A stretch of 64,000 nt of DNA, taken from an uncultured Sutterella sp. GTDB taxonomy: Bacteria; Pseudomonadota; Gammaproteobacteria; Burkholderiales; Burkholderiaceae_F. The stretch is taken from contig UQTE01000012.1 of assembly GCA_900543805.1 (NCBI GenBank), positions 16,027 through 80,026 on the forward strand, read 5' to 3'. Position numbers and translations under genes: made by a program. The notes under the pieces are model-generated. The model did no database searches. It was not told where the DNA came from and saw only the letters and a list, made by a program, of their open reading frames with translations. Positions 53,026 to 61,258 of the stretch are shown in pieces; the first letter of the stretch is position 1; each line of letters starts with the position of its first letter.

Positions 53026-54024
53026 ATGCTGCATTGGATCTTTATCGGCTGCGCCCTCGCACTCGTCCTTTTGACGATCCTTCTCCTCGCGCAGCGGCTC
53101 TTGAAGAGCGACGCGGGCAACGTTCGCGAATGGGCGCGCATTGAGGAAAACGTCGAGGCGCTTCGCTACGAGTACGACCGCGCGGTGGCCGCGAAGAAGG
53201 CCGGGCGCATGACGGACGAGGAATTCCGCGAGCGCGAAAGCGAACTCGTTCTTCGTACGCTCGACGAAACGGCTCTTCCCGACGAATCCGCCAAGGCGCA
53301 GAGCCACACGCTCCTCATGGCGACCATCGCGGCGATCGCCGTGATGGTGCCCGCCACGACGACGGGGCTCTACCTCTACTACGGGGACTACTCGTCGCTC
53401 GACCCGAAGGCGCAGGAACAAATCCGCGCCACGCGCGAAGCGATGCAGAGTCAGCGCAACATGTTCGAGACGGTGAAGCGTCTCGAGGCGGGGGTGGTCT
53501 CGCAGCCCGACAACCTCGAGGCCTGGGAAATCCTCGCCGAACACTACGCGCAGACGGGAAACCTCGCGCAGGCCGTGGTCGCCTACGAAAACGTCGTGCG
53601 CTTGAAGCCCGACAACGCGGTCGCCTACGGAGAGCTCGCCGACATTCTCGTCGCGACCCAGGACGGAGATCTCTCCGGAAAGGTGGCCGAGTACGTCTTC
53701 AAGGCGCTCGAGCTCGATCCCTATCAGATGAAGTCTCTCCTCTTGGGCGGGGCCGTCGCCTTCGATCAGGGCGACTACGCCAAGGCGGCGATTCTCTGGA
53801 ACCGCTTCCGCCAGATGGTGCCGCCCGAAGACGAAATCTACGCGACGCTCACCTCGAACATCGAGATGGCGCTTCGCAACGGGAACCTCAAGGAAATTCC
53901 GCAGGATCCCGTCCCGCCGCCTCCGGCGGATCCCATGGGAATGATGGGCGCGGGAACGCCGATGGGCGGCAACCCCGACGCGGGCGGTGCGCAGCTCATG
54001 GGCGGGACGATGCCCAAGCCCTGA
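53026..54024 (+). CDS. ccmI: Cytochrome c maturation protein CcmI (TPR subunit)
   Basis: This 332-residue protein has two N-terminal membrane segments (about 4-24 and 95-118) separated by a charged coiled stretch. TPR repeats follow, visible around LEAWEILAEHYAQTGNLAQA and KPDNAVAYGELADILVA. CcmI presents apocytochrome c to the CcmFH complex. The C-terminus is unusual, rich in Pro, Met and Gly (PMGMMGAGTPMGG). Its ATG abuts the ccmH stop. A strong terminator closes the operon. Confidence 0.9.
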   Translation: MLHWIFIGCALALVLLTILLLAQRLLKSDAGNVREWARIEENVEALRYEYDRAVAAKKAGRMTDEEFRERESELVLRTLDETALPDESAKAQSHTLLMATIAAIAVMVPATTTGLYLYYGDYSSLDPKAQEQIRATREAMQSQRNMFETVKRLEAGVVSQPDNLEAWEILAEHYAQTGNLAQAVVAYENVVRLKPDNAVAYGELADILVATQDGDLSGKVAEYVFKALELDPYQMKSLLLGGAVAFDQGDYAKAAILWNRFRQMVPPEDEIYATLTSNIEMALRNGNLKEIPQDPVPPPPADPMGMMGAGTPMGGNPDAGGAQLMGGTMPKP

Positions 54025-54043
54025 TCGACCATCCGATCGACGA

Positions 54044-54078
54044 AGCGGAAGTTCCCTGGCGGAGCTTCCGCTTTTTTC
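54044..54078 (+). terminator. Rho-independent terminator after ccmI
   Basis: AGCGGAAG (54044-54051) pairs perfectly with CTTCCGCT (54065-54072), followed by TTTTT. Confidence 0.88.
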
Positions 54079-54118
54079 CTACGGGTTCGATCGACTGGGG
54101 CGAGAAGCGTCGGTCGAC

Positions 54119-54145
54119 TATACTGCAACCAATGCGAAATGCATT
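54119..54145 (+). promoter_or_regulatory. -10 box and palindromic candidate operator of the GntR-family gene
   Basis: TATACT at 54119-54124 is followed by the inverted repeat AATGC-GAAAT-GCATT at 54131-54145, which would cover the transcription start. Placement suits autorepression by the GntR-type protein encoded 22 bp further on. Confidence 0.4.
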
Positions 54146-54166
54146 GTTTTCCGTAAGGAGGAGATC

Positions 54167-54955
54167 ATGACCACGTCTTCGAAAGAAACGGTTGCGGCCG
54201 TGCCGGTACCGGTGAAAAAGCCCCGTGCGGCGCGAAAAGTGAAGGCGGTTCGCCCGAAGGTCGACCCGGTGGAAAACGGGGCGACCGTCAAGGCGGAAGT
54301 GAGCGACGAAGCCTTCCTCGAGGCGTTTCGCGCCTATCTGCAGGAAGTCTTCCGTCAAAAGGGACAGAAACTTGAAACCGAGCAGCAGCTCGCGAAGCGT
54401 TTCGGCGTGACGCGCTACCGCATCCGCAAGGCCCTGCAGGAATTCGACCGCTCCGGCATGCTGAAGCGCGTCAAGCGCGCGGGGTCGCTTGTCACCGACT
54501 TCGATCCTGTGAATCTCGCGGGCGATCTTCACTATCGTCTCACGGCCGGGTGCGGCGCGGACGAATTCGCGGACGCGCGTCTCTGGTTCCTCGAAGCGAG
54601 CGCCGAACAGTGGGCCGAACGCGTGACGCCCACGGTCCTCACGCAGCTGCAGGAAGTCGTCGACGGCGTCGCCCGGGCCGCGAACGAACGCGAAGCCTCC
54701 GAGAAACTCCGCGACTTCTGGACGAAGCTTGTCGCCACGTCCGGGAACCGCATCGTCGAAAGCGTGGCGGGCGCGCTCTTCGTGCCGCCTGAACTTCCCG
54801 CCGGGACGGATGCGGCGCTCGTGGCCGAGCGGCTCGCCAAGATCGTGAATGCGCTGCGCAAGCGCGACGACGGCAAATTGAAGAAGGCCGTTTTGCGCTT
54901 CTTCCGCGATACAGGCGGTGAAACGCCGGTCGAAGAAGCGGTGACCGAAGAATAA
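54167..54955 (+). CDS. GntR/FadR-like transcription regulator
   Basis: This 262-residue DNA-binding protein has a basic, Ala/Pro/Lys-rich N-terminal tail of about 40 residues. A winged helix follows at about residues 45-105, with LETEQQLAKRFGVTRYRIRK and ALQEFDRSGMLKRV. The C-terminal helical domain resembles the FCD/FadR ligand domain (ADARLWFLEASAEQWAERVT) but lacks obvious metal-binding histidines. GGAGG lies close before the ATG. The target is unknown; it stands alone between ccmI and the convergent lar operon. Confidence 0.8.
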   Translation: MTTSSKETVAAVPVPVKKPRAARKVKAVRPKVDPVENGATVKAEVSDEAFLEAFRAYLQEVFRQKGQKLETEQQLAKRFGVTRYRIRKALQEFDRSGMLKRVKRAGSLVTDFDPVNLAGDLHYRLTAGCGADEFADARLWFLEASAEQWAERVTPTVLTQLQEVVDGVARAANEREASEKLRDFWTKLVATSGNRIVESVAGALFVPPELPAGTDAALVAERLAKIVNALRKRDDGKLKKAVLRFFRDTGGETPVEEAVTEE

Positions 54956-54984
54956 GGTCGTCCGACTCATTGACGCCCTAACGA

Positions 54985-55021
54985 AAGGCCCGAAAGAGCG
55001 TGTGGTGCTCGTTCGGGCCTT
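54985..55021. terminator. Bidirectional terminator between the GntR-family gene and larE
   Basis: AAGGCCCGAA pairs perfectly with TTCGGGCCTT, with an inner GAGC/GCTC stem. It lies between two convergent genes; T-runs are short on both sides. Confidence 0.75.
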
Positions 55022-55043
55022 GTCCGTATTGAGGCGGCTCAGC

Positions 55044-55862
55044 TCAGGAGTTCGGGCGGTCGTAGTAGCCCGAAAGCGTCTCGAAGGTCCGCATCGTGAG
55101 CCCCTTGAGCGCGTCGGGGAAGGCTTTGAAGAGCGCGAGCGCGATGCGCCCGAGTCTTTCTTCCGTCAGGGCGTCGCTTTTCTCCCAGTGCAGTTCCGGT
55201 CGTCCCGCCGGATAGCGCAGGCGATAGCGTAGCCCCGCGGCGTCGGGGAGGGTTTCAAGAAAAGCCTCGACCTCGGCAACCGTGTCGAGGGCTTCGCGCG
55301 GGGGAGTGACGCCGTAGGGAAAGCGAGTCAAAAGGCAGGGGCGCGCCGCCTGATCGGGGGCGGGAAGGCCGATTGCCGCGCCGATGCGGCGGATGTCGGC
55401 CTTCGCGATGCGGGCCTCGGCCAGGGGCGAGAGAACGCCGAGCTCTTCGAGGGCGCGGCGACCGGGCCGATAGACCGTGAGGTCGGACGCGTTCATGCCG
55501 TCGCAAAGCGGCAGATCCGGACGGTCCTCCCGGAGTTTCGCGAGAACGGCCGAAAAGAGCGCTTTCTTGCAGACGTAGCAGCGCGCGCGTCCCGCTCGGG
55601 CCAAATCAAGGACGCTCGGATCGAAGGGAACGACCGTGACCGGGAAACCCATTTCCCGGGCGTGCGAGAGCGCGCTCTCCGATTCGGCGGGCGCGACGTG
55701 CGGGCCCGTCACGTGGTAGAGAAGGGGCGTGAGGCCCGTTTTCTTCGCCGAGAAGGCGAGAAAGCGGCTGTCGAGCCCTCCGGAATAAGCGATCGCGATC
55801 TCGCCCGAGCGCGAGGCGCTTCGGAGGGCGTCGACGAGCGCGGCGGGAAGTTCCGCCGTCAC
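55044..55862 (-). CDS. larE: ATP-dependent sacrificial sulfur transferase LarE
   Basis: This 272-residue PP-loop enzyme adenylates and sulfurates the pyridinium carboxylate precursor of the nickel pincer cofactor. The PP-loop SGGLDS is at residues 27-32. A CYVCK pair is at 95-99. Cys176 in ARPCLLTR has the same number as the sacrificial cysteine of Lactobacillus plantarum LarE. The GTG start overlaps the larC stop (GTGA); an in-frame extension upstream has no homology. It is the last gene of larB-larC-larE. No LarA-type racemase is in the window. Confidence 0.93.
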   Translation of the reverse strand: MTAELPAALVDALRSASRSGEIAIAYSGGLDSRFLAFSAKKTGLTPLLYHVTGPHVAPAESESALSHAREMGFPVTVVPFDPSVLDLARAGRARCYVCKKALFSAVLAKLREDRPDLPLCDGMNASDLTVYRPGRRALEELGVLSPLAEARIAKADIRRIGAAIGLPAPDQAARPCLLTRFPYGVTPPREALDTVAEVEAFLETLPDAAGLRYRLRYPAGRPELHWEKSDALTEERLGRIALALFKAFPDALKGLTMRTFETLSGYYDRPNS

Positions 55863-56626
55863 GGCACGTCCTCGAAGCGGTAGGGGGTGCCGAGCGCGAA
55901 GAGGGCGCCGTTGGGGACGTTTTCGAAGTACTTGTCGGTAAAGACCGTCGCGCGCTTCGTGATCGTCATGGCGGGCCAGCCGCCGAATTCGGCGCCGAGG
56001 CCCTTGAGGACCGCCAGCCCCGTGGGGGTCACGGCTTCGCCTTCGCCCGCCCAGGCGCGCACCGGGACGCCGTCGAGCATCGAAAAGAGCGCGGGCGCCG
56101 GATAGGGGATCGTTCCGTGGGCGCACTGAATGGCGCCGTCTCCGAGCGGGATGGGGCTCACGACCAGACGGGCGGGACGAAGGGTCGTCATCCATTCGGC
56201 GATGAGACCCACGGCGAGAACGTTCGCCATGCGGCCCACTTCGTGGAAGTGGACGTGCTCGACGGGCATGCCGTGCACGCCCGCTTCCCCTTCGCTCAAC
56301 ACCTTCCAGACGGCGGCGGCCGTCTGGCGGGCTTCGTCCGAAAGACGGCTTTCCGCATAGATCGCCGCGATGTCGCCGGGCGTACGGTGAGGGTGTTCGG
56401 GCTGGGTGAGGATCTTCGCCGTCACGCCCGCGATGTCGTTGACGTAGCGGTCTTCGAAGCGGATTTCCGCGGGAATGGTCGGAAAGAGACGGCGCAGAAA
56501 GAGCGTGGCCGTGCCGCCCGACTGATCGGTGAGCGCCATGAGCCCGGCGAGAAAGCTCGCCGCGTTGAAGCCCGCGTGAATGCGGACGGTGAGGATGTCG
56601 CGGCCGAAAAGTGCGTTTTGATCCAT
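55859..56626 (-). CDS. larC: LarC-like nickel insertion protein, C1 part only and diverged
   Basis: This 255-residue protein resembles the N-terminal (C1) part of LarC, the CTP-dependent nickel insertase. Visible matches are HRTPGDIAAIYAESRLSD, the EHVHFHEVG stretch, CAHGTIPYPAPALFSMLDG and GEAVTPTGLAVL. Full LarC is about 400 residues; the C2 part, which carries the CTP and nickel chemistry, is missing, because larE starts inside the stop codon. The usual N-terminal FSGISGDM-type stretch reads HAGFNAASFLAGL, and the acidic residues after HFHEVG are replaced (RMANVLAVG). It is either a truncated LarC with C2 elsewhere or a changed function. Confidence 0.82.
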   Translation of the reverse strand: MDQNALFGRDILTVRIHAGFNAASFLAGLMALTDQSGGTATLFLRRLFPTIPAEIRFEDRYVNDIAGVTAKILTQPEHPHRTPGDIAAIYAESRLSDEARQTAAAVWKVLSEGEAGVHGMPVEHVHFHEVGRMANVLAVGLIAEWMTTLRPARLVVSPIPLGDGAIQCAHGTIPYPAPALFSMLDGVPVRAWAGEGEAVTPTGLAVLKGLGAEFGGWPAMTITKRATVFTDKYFENVPNGALFALGTPYRFEDVP

Positions 56627-56636
56627 TGCGAATTCC

Positions 56637-57308
56637 TTATCGATAGAAGATGGCGCGAAGCGTGCGGGCGGCGGCGCAGGCGGCGCCGTAGCCGTTGTCG
56701 ATGTTGAAGACGGCTACGCCCGGCGAGCAGGAGGCGAGCATGCTGCGAAGCGCCGTCTTTCCGCCGTCGGCGATGCCGTAGCCCACCGACGTGGGAACGG
56801 CGAAGAGGGGCTTCATGGTGAGGCCACCGAGGACGGTCGGGAGCGCCGCGTCGAGCCCCGCCACGGCGACCACCACGTCGCAGCGGTTGATGTCGGGAAG
56901 GGCCTTCTGAATGCGCCAGAGTCCCGCGACGCCGCAGTCTTCGAAAAGCCGGACGGTCCAGCCGAGATAGGTGAGGGTACGCGCGACTTCATGCGTCACG
57001 AACCCGTCGGCGGTTCCCGCCGAGACGACGGCGACGACGCCTTCGGCGTGCTTCGGGCAGGTGCGGTTCCAGGCCGTGCGCGAAAGCGCGTCGTAGTCGT
57101 AGGCGGCGCGCAAGTCGTCGGGGAGCGCCGCAAAGACGGATTCCTCGAGGCGCGTGAAGAGGATCGGCTTTTCCGCGGGATCGGCGAAGCGCCGAAAGAG
57201 TCCCTCGAGCGCGGCACGGGGTTTTCCCGCGCAGAAGACGGCTTCGGGAAGGCCGATGCGGGTGTCGCGTTCGATGTCGAAACGAACGCCGGGCGTTTCT
57301 TCGGTCAT
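56637..57308 (-). CDS. larB: LarB, nicotinate dinucleotide carboxylase/hydrolase
   Basis: This 223-residue protein of the AIR carboxylase-like LarB family performs the first step of nickel pincer cofactor synthesis from nicotinic acid adenine dinucleotide. Typical parts are FDIERDTRIGLPEAVFCAGK at the N-terminus, VVSAGTADGFVTHEVARTL in the middle, and AVAGLDAALPTVLGGL with PTSVGYG towards the end. It is the first gene of larB-larC-larE, 10 bp before larC. The length is close to other LarB proteins. Confidence 0.93.
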   Translation of the reverse strand: MTEETPGVRFDIERDTRIGLPEAVFCAGKPRAALEGLFRRFADPAEKPILFTRLEESVFAALPDDLRAAYDYDALSRTAWNRTCPKHAEGVVAVVSAGTADGFVTHEVARTLTYLGWTVRLFEDCGVAGLWRIQKALPDINRCDVVVAVAGLDAALPTVLGGLTMKPLFAVPTSVGYGIADGGKTALRSMLASCSPGVAVFNIDNGYGAACAAARTLRAIFYR

Positions 57309-57342
57309 GGTTGTTTCAGAATGGTCCGTTTTCGTGGAGAAA

Positions 57343-57348
57343 AATATA
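57343..57348 (-). promoter_or_regulatory. Possible -10 element of the lar operon
   Basis: On the minus strand GAGG-TATATT-TTTC lies 35 bp upstream of larB. No convincing -35 hexamer is seen. Confidence 0.3.
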
Positions 57349-57422
57349 CCTCAGATGCCTCTCCCCTAAGACGGTCGCGAAGCAATTCGATACGAGCGGG
57401 CAAAGGAGCGAGACAAGCGCTC

Positions 57423-57449
57423 AAAAGAAAAGGGAGGCCGAAGCCTCCC
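57423..57449 (-). terminator. Rho-independent terminator of rne
   Basis: On the minus strand GGGAGGC pairs with GCCTCCC around a TTCG loop and is followed by TTTTCTTTT, 30 bp after the rne stop. Confidence 0.88.
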
Positions 57450-57478
57450 GTATGCCCTCAGCGGGGATTCACGTCGAA

Positions 57479-60400
57479 TCAGGCCTTGGTGTGGACCTGT
57501 TCAAGGGGACCCTCGTCCGTGACGACGGGCGCCACATAGGGGCGGCCCGGATAGATCACGGGTTCGTAGGCGACCGGACGAATGAATTCGTCGAGGGTGT
57601 GCACCTGCTCGAGACCCGTTTCCTCCGTCGCTTCGGAACGGACGACGCTGCGGCCGGGATAGACCAAGGCTTCGTAGCGGACCGGCGTCACGAGGTCGGC
57701 GCGCGTTTCCACCTGTTCGAGGTGGGCCGCGGCGAGACGTTCTGCGAGGTCGGTGAGAAGCGTCGACTTCGTACGGACGACCGTGTCGGCCGATTCGGAG
57801 GCGACGGGCGCTTCTTCGACGACGGCCTCTTCGACGACGGGCTCAACGACCGTCTTCGTTTCGATCTGCACGAGCGGTTCGTCGGCGACGACCGGCTTCG
57901 TCTCGATCTGTACGAGCGGTTCTTCGGCAACGACCGGCTTCGTCTCGACCTGAACGAGCGGTTCAACGGTTTCGACCGTCTTCGTTTCGATCTGAACGAG
58001 CGGCTCTTCAGCGGCGACAGCCTTCGTTTCGACCTGTTCGAGGACTTCGGATTCGACCGATTCGGTCTTCACCGTTTCCGTCGCGCGGGCTTCTTCGGCG
58101 TGGGCCTTGCGGGAGCGACGACCGCCGCGGCGGCTGCGCTTCTTGCGCTCTTCCTCGCCCTGAGGCTGCGCGCCTTCTTCGGTCTTGGGTTCCATCGCCG
58201 AGTAGTACTGCGTGAGCTGCTCGGAGATTTCATCCTTGGCGATCTGAAGGATCGCGTCGGCCATGGCGTCCTGGAGCGCCGGTTCGCGGCGGTTGCCGTT
58301 GAGGCCGAGGTGGCGGTCGGAGGCGTAGCTCTTCGGACCCGAGGAGACGAGCGTGTGCATCATCTCTTCGCGGGTGGGCCAGCCGGCTTCCTCAAGGAGC
58401 GGGAGAACGCTCGCGGCGTTCTTGGCGCTCTTACGCTTTTCGGCGGGCTTTTCTTCGACGAGTTCGACTTCACCCGAGATGAGGCTCTTCTGGAGACCTG
58501 CAACAAGGGCTTCGGTCGATTCGGTTTCGTCGACGACGGGCGCGGCCGCGGAGACGGCGTCCACCGGTTCTTCGGCCTGCGCGGGACGAGCTTCCGTCAC
58601 GGGCGCGGCTTCGACGGACTCGGTCGCGACCGCTTCGGCGGCAGCCGCTTCACCCGTCTTGTCGGCGGCCTTGCGGCGGCGCGGACGGCGGGTGCGCGCG
58701 GGCGCGTCCTCGAGCTTGAACTGCACTTCGTTCGAACGGGAGGCGGGTTCTTCGGTAGCGGCTTCCTCGGCCTTCGCCTCTTCGGCCTCGGCCTTCACGG
58801 GCGCGGCTTCCGCGGCGGGGGCTTCAGCCGTTTCCGAGGCCTGGGCTTCCTGCGTCACTTCCTGGGCGACTTCGGCCGTTTCGCCTTCGGTCGTGCGGCT
58901 GCGGCGACGACGGCGCGGACGACGACGACGGGTTTCGCCTTCCTCGGCGGCCGCTTCCGCGGGCGCTTCGGCGGTCTGCACGGTTTCCGTCTGCACCGCT
59001 TCTTCGGCGACGACTTCCGTCACGGGCGCTTCAACGCGCTTTTCGGCAGGCGCCTCGGTCTTTTCGGCGGCGGGGGCCTTTTCCTCAATCGTCGCGGCTT
59101 CCGCGGCGACGACTTCGGTCGTGCGCAGTTCTTCGCGTTCCGCGTCCTTCTTCAGGGCCGGACGACGGCGCGAACGACGGCGGGACTTTTCCATTTCCAC
59201 GGCCTGCGCGGCGGTTTCGGGCGCGGCGGGCTTCTCTTGACCTTCTTCGGTGCCCGTTTCCGACTTCGGACGGCGGCTGCGGCGAGAGCGGCGTTCGTCC
59301 ATGCGGGCGCGGTCACCGCGGCGTTCGCCCGAGCGGCGGCCGCGTTCCTTGCGTTCGGACTTGGACTTTTCCTCTTCGGCCTTCTTGGGCTCGGCCTTTT
59401 CGGTCGATTCGCCGCCGAGGCTCTTGAAGAAGTCCATGACGCGGGCGAAGAAGCCCTTTTCGCGCTTTTCGGGCACCGGCGTCATCGGGACGGCGCGCGA
59501 TTCGGCGCGGTCCGCCTTCTTGGGCTGTTCGACGTGCACGGGCGCGGGATCGCGCGGGAGCACGTTCTTGATGACGGGGACCTGCTTGGGACGAACGGGC
59601 TTTTCTTCGTTGCTCTTCATCGCGTACGGGTCGTCCGCCTTCTTCACTTCGAGTTCGGCGACGCGCTTGAAGCTCTGAATGTGGTCGTCGAGACGGTCGT
59701 CGTCCTGACGGATGCGTTCGATGTGATAGTGCGGCGTCTCAAGCGACGTGTTCGGGATGAGAACGATCGGCAAGCGGTGACGCGCTTCGAGCATCTGGAT
59801 GTCGCTGCGCTTCTCGTTCAAAAGGAAGGTCGCGACGTCGACCGGAATCTGCGCGTGCACGGCGCCCGTGCCTTCCTTCATGGCTTCTTCCTGCAGGATG
59901 CGCAGGACCTGAATGGCGCAGGATTCGGTGTCGCGGATGACGCCCACGCCGTTGCAGCGGGGGCAGGTCACGTGGCTCCCTTCGGAGAGCGACGGACGCA
60001 GACGCTGGCGCGAGAGTTCCATCAGGCCGAAACGCGAGATCTTGGCCATCTGCACGCGGGCGCGGTCGTAGTGGAGCGCGTCCTTGAGGCGCTGTTCGAC
60101 GGCGCGCTGGTTCTTCGCGTCGAGCATGTCGATGAAGTCGATCACGATGAGACCACCCAGGTCGCGCAGACGCATCTGGCGGGCCACTTCGTCGGCCGCT
60201 TCGCAGTTCGTGCGGAAGGCCGTCTCTTCAATGTCGGCGCCGCGCGTGGAGCGCGCCGAGTTGACGTCGATCGCGACGAGCGCTTCGGTGTGGTCGATCA
60301 CGATCGCGCCGCCCGAGGGAAGCGGAACCGTGCGCGAATAGGCCGATTCGATCTGATGTTCGATCTGGAAGCGCGTAAAGAGCGGGATGTCCTCGTTGTA

Positions 60401-61258
60401 GCGCTTGACGCGGTTGATCATGTCGGGCATGACGTGCGCCATGAATTGCCGCGCCTGCTCGTAGATTTCGTCCGTGTCGACGAGGATTTCACCGATTTCG
60501 GGCTGGAAGTAGTCGCGGATGGCGCGAACGACGAGGTTCGACTCTTCGACGATGAGGAAGGGCGCGGGGTTGGCGCGCTTGAGCGGCTTGCCGTTCACGA
60601 CGGGCGTGTCGACGAGCGAGGTCGTCTTGCGGCCGTTTTCTTCCGTGACGAGTTCGTACTGGGGCTTGGCGGCCTCGGCGATCGCCTCCCAGAGCTTGAG
60701 GAGGTAGTTCAAGTCCCACTGCAGCTCTTCGGCGCTGCGGCCGATCCCGGCCGTGCGGGCGATCATGGACATGCCCGACGGGCACTTGAGGCTTTCCATC
60801 GTGGCGCGCAGTTCCTGACGCTCTTCGCCTTCGATGCGGCGCGAGACGCCGCCGCCGCGCGGATTGTTCGGCATGAGGACGAGATAGCGGCCGGCGAGGC
60901 TGATGAAGGTCGTGAGCGCAGCGCCCTTGTTGCCGCGCTCTTCCTTTTCGACCTGAACGATGATTTCCTGGCCTTCTTCGACGGCTTCGCGGATCGTGCA
61001 GGTGCGCACGTCGACGCCTTCCTTGAAGTAGGCGCGGGAGATTTCCTTGAAGGGGAGGAAGCCGTGGCGCTCTTCGCCGTAGTTGACGAAGCACGCTTCA
61101 AGGCTCGGTTCGATGCGGGTGATGATGCCCTTGTAGATGTTGGACTTGCGGGCTTCGCGGCCGGCCGTCTCAATGTCGATGTCGACGAGTCGCTGCCCGT
61201 CGACGATGCCCACACGCGTTTCTTCGGCGTGCGTGGCGTTGAAAAGCATACGCTTCAT
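57479..61258 (-). CDS. rne: Ribonuclease E with long repetitive C-terminal scaffold
   Basis: This 1259-residue endoribonuclease is the core of RNA decay and rRNA/tRNA processing. The catalytic half shows the start MKRMLFNATHAEETRVGIVD, an S1 domain at about 35-125, metal-binding Asp331 (IDVNSARSTRG) and Asp374 (IDFIDM), and the zinc link CPRCNG (Cys432, Cys435). The second half is disordered, with Arg-rich RNA-binding patches (RRRRPRRRRRSR) and Glu/Ala-rich stretches. Near the end are 14-residue repeats around EPLVQIETKPVVA and two longer repeats of the form LEQV...PVxYExxxYPGR. The ATG is set by homology. It is a single gene with its own terminator. Confidence 0.96.
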   Translation of the reverse strand: MKRMLFNATHAEETRVGIVDGQRLVDIDIETAGREARKSNIYKGIITRIEPSLEACFVNYGEERHGFLPFKEISRAYFKEGVDVRTCTIREAVEEGQEIIVQVEKEERGNKGAALTTFISLAGRYLVLMPNNPRGGGVSRRIEGEERQELRATMESLKCPSGMSMIARTAGIGRSAEELQWDLNYLLKLWEAIAEAAKPQYELVTEENGRKTTSLVDTPVVNGKPLKRANPAPFLIVEESNLVVRAIRDYFQPEIGEILVDTDEIYEQARQFMAHVMPDMINRVKRYNEDIPLFTRFQIEHQIESAYSRTVPLPSGGAIVIDHTEALVAIDVNSARSTRGADIEETAFRTNCEAADEVARQMRLRDLGGLIVIDFIDMLDAKNQRAVEQRLKDALHYDRARVQMAKISRFGLMELSRQRLRPSLSEGSHVTCPRCNGVGVIRDTESCAIQVLRILQEEAMKEGTGAVHAQIPVDVATFLLNEKRSDIQMLEARHRLPIVLIPNTSLETPHYHIERIRQDDDRLDDHIQSFKRVAELEVKKADDPYAMKSNEEKPVRPKQVPVIKNVLPRDPAPVHVEQPKKADRAESRAVPMTPVPEKREKGFFARVMDFFKSLGGESTEKAEPKKAEEEKSKSERKERGRRSGERRGDRARMDERRSRRSRRPKSETGTEEGQEKPAAPETAAQAVEMEKSRRRSRRRPALKKDAEREELRTTEVVAAEAATIEEKAPAAEKTEAPAEKRVEAPVTEVVAEEAVQTETVQTAEAPAEAAAEEGETRRRRPRRRRRSRTTEGETAEVAQEVTQEAQASETAEAPAAEAAPVKAEAEEAKAEEAATEEPASRSNEVQFKLEDAPARTRRPRRRKAADKTGEAAAAEAVATESVEAAPVTEARPAQAEEPVDAVSAAAPVVDETESTEALVAGLQKSLISGEVELVEEKPAEKRKSAKNAASVLPLLEEAGWPTREEMMHTLVSSGPKSYASDRHLGLNGNRREPALQDAMADAILQIAKDEISEQLTQYYSAMEPKTEEGAQPQGEEERKKRSRRGGRRSRKAHAEEARATETVKTESVESEVLEQVETKAVAAEEPLVQIETKTVETVEPLVQVETKPVVAEEPLVQIETKPVVADEPLVQIETKTVVEPVVEEAVVEEAPVASESADTVVRTKSTLLTDLAERLAAAHLEQVETRADLVTPVRYEALVYPGRSVVRSEATEETGLEQVHTLDEFIRPVAYEPVIYPGRPYVAPVVTDEGPLEQVHTKA
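57541..58030 (-). repeat. Coding repeats in the rne tail
   Basis: At about 57850-58030 a 42-bp unit encoding PLVQIETKPVVAEE or a variant occurs about four times. At about 57541-57722 two units encode LEQVETR...PVRYEALVYPGR and LEQVHTL...PVAYEPVIYPGR, and LEQVHTKA ends the protein. Units are in frame, so copy number can vary without breaking the gene. Confidence 0.7.

Noticed and set aside
55859..55900. Programmed frameshift joining LarC C1 to C2 as in Lactobacillus plantarum
   Set aside because: The region after the larC stop is fully used by larE with intact motifs, so no C2 sequence exists in another frame.
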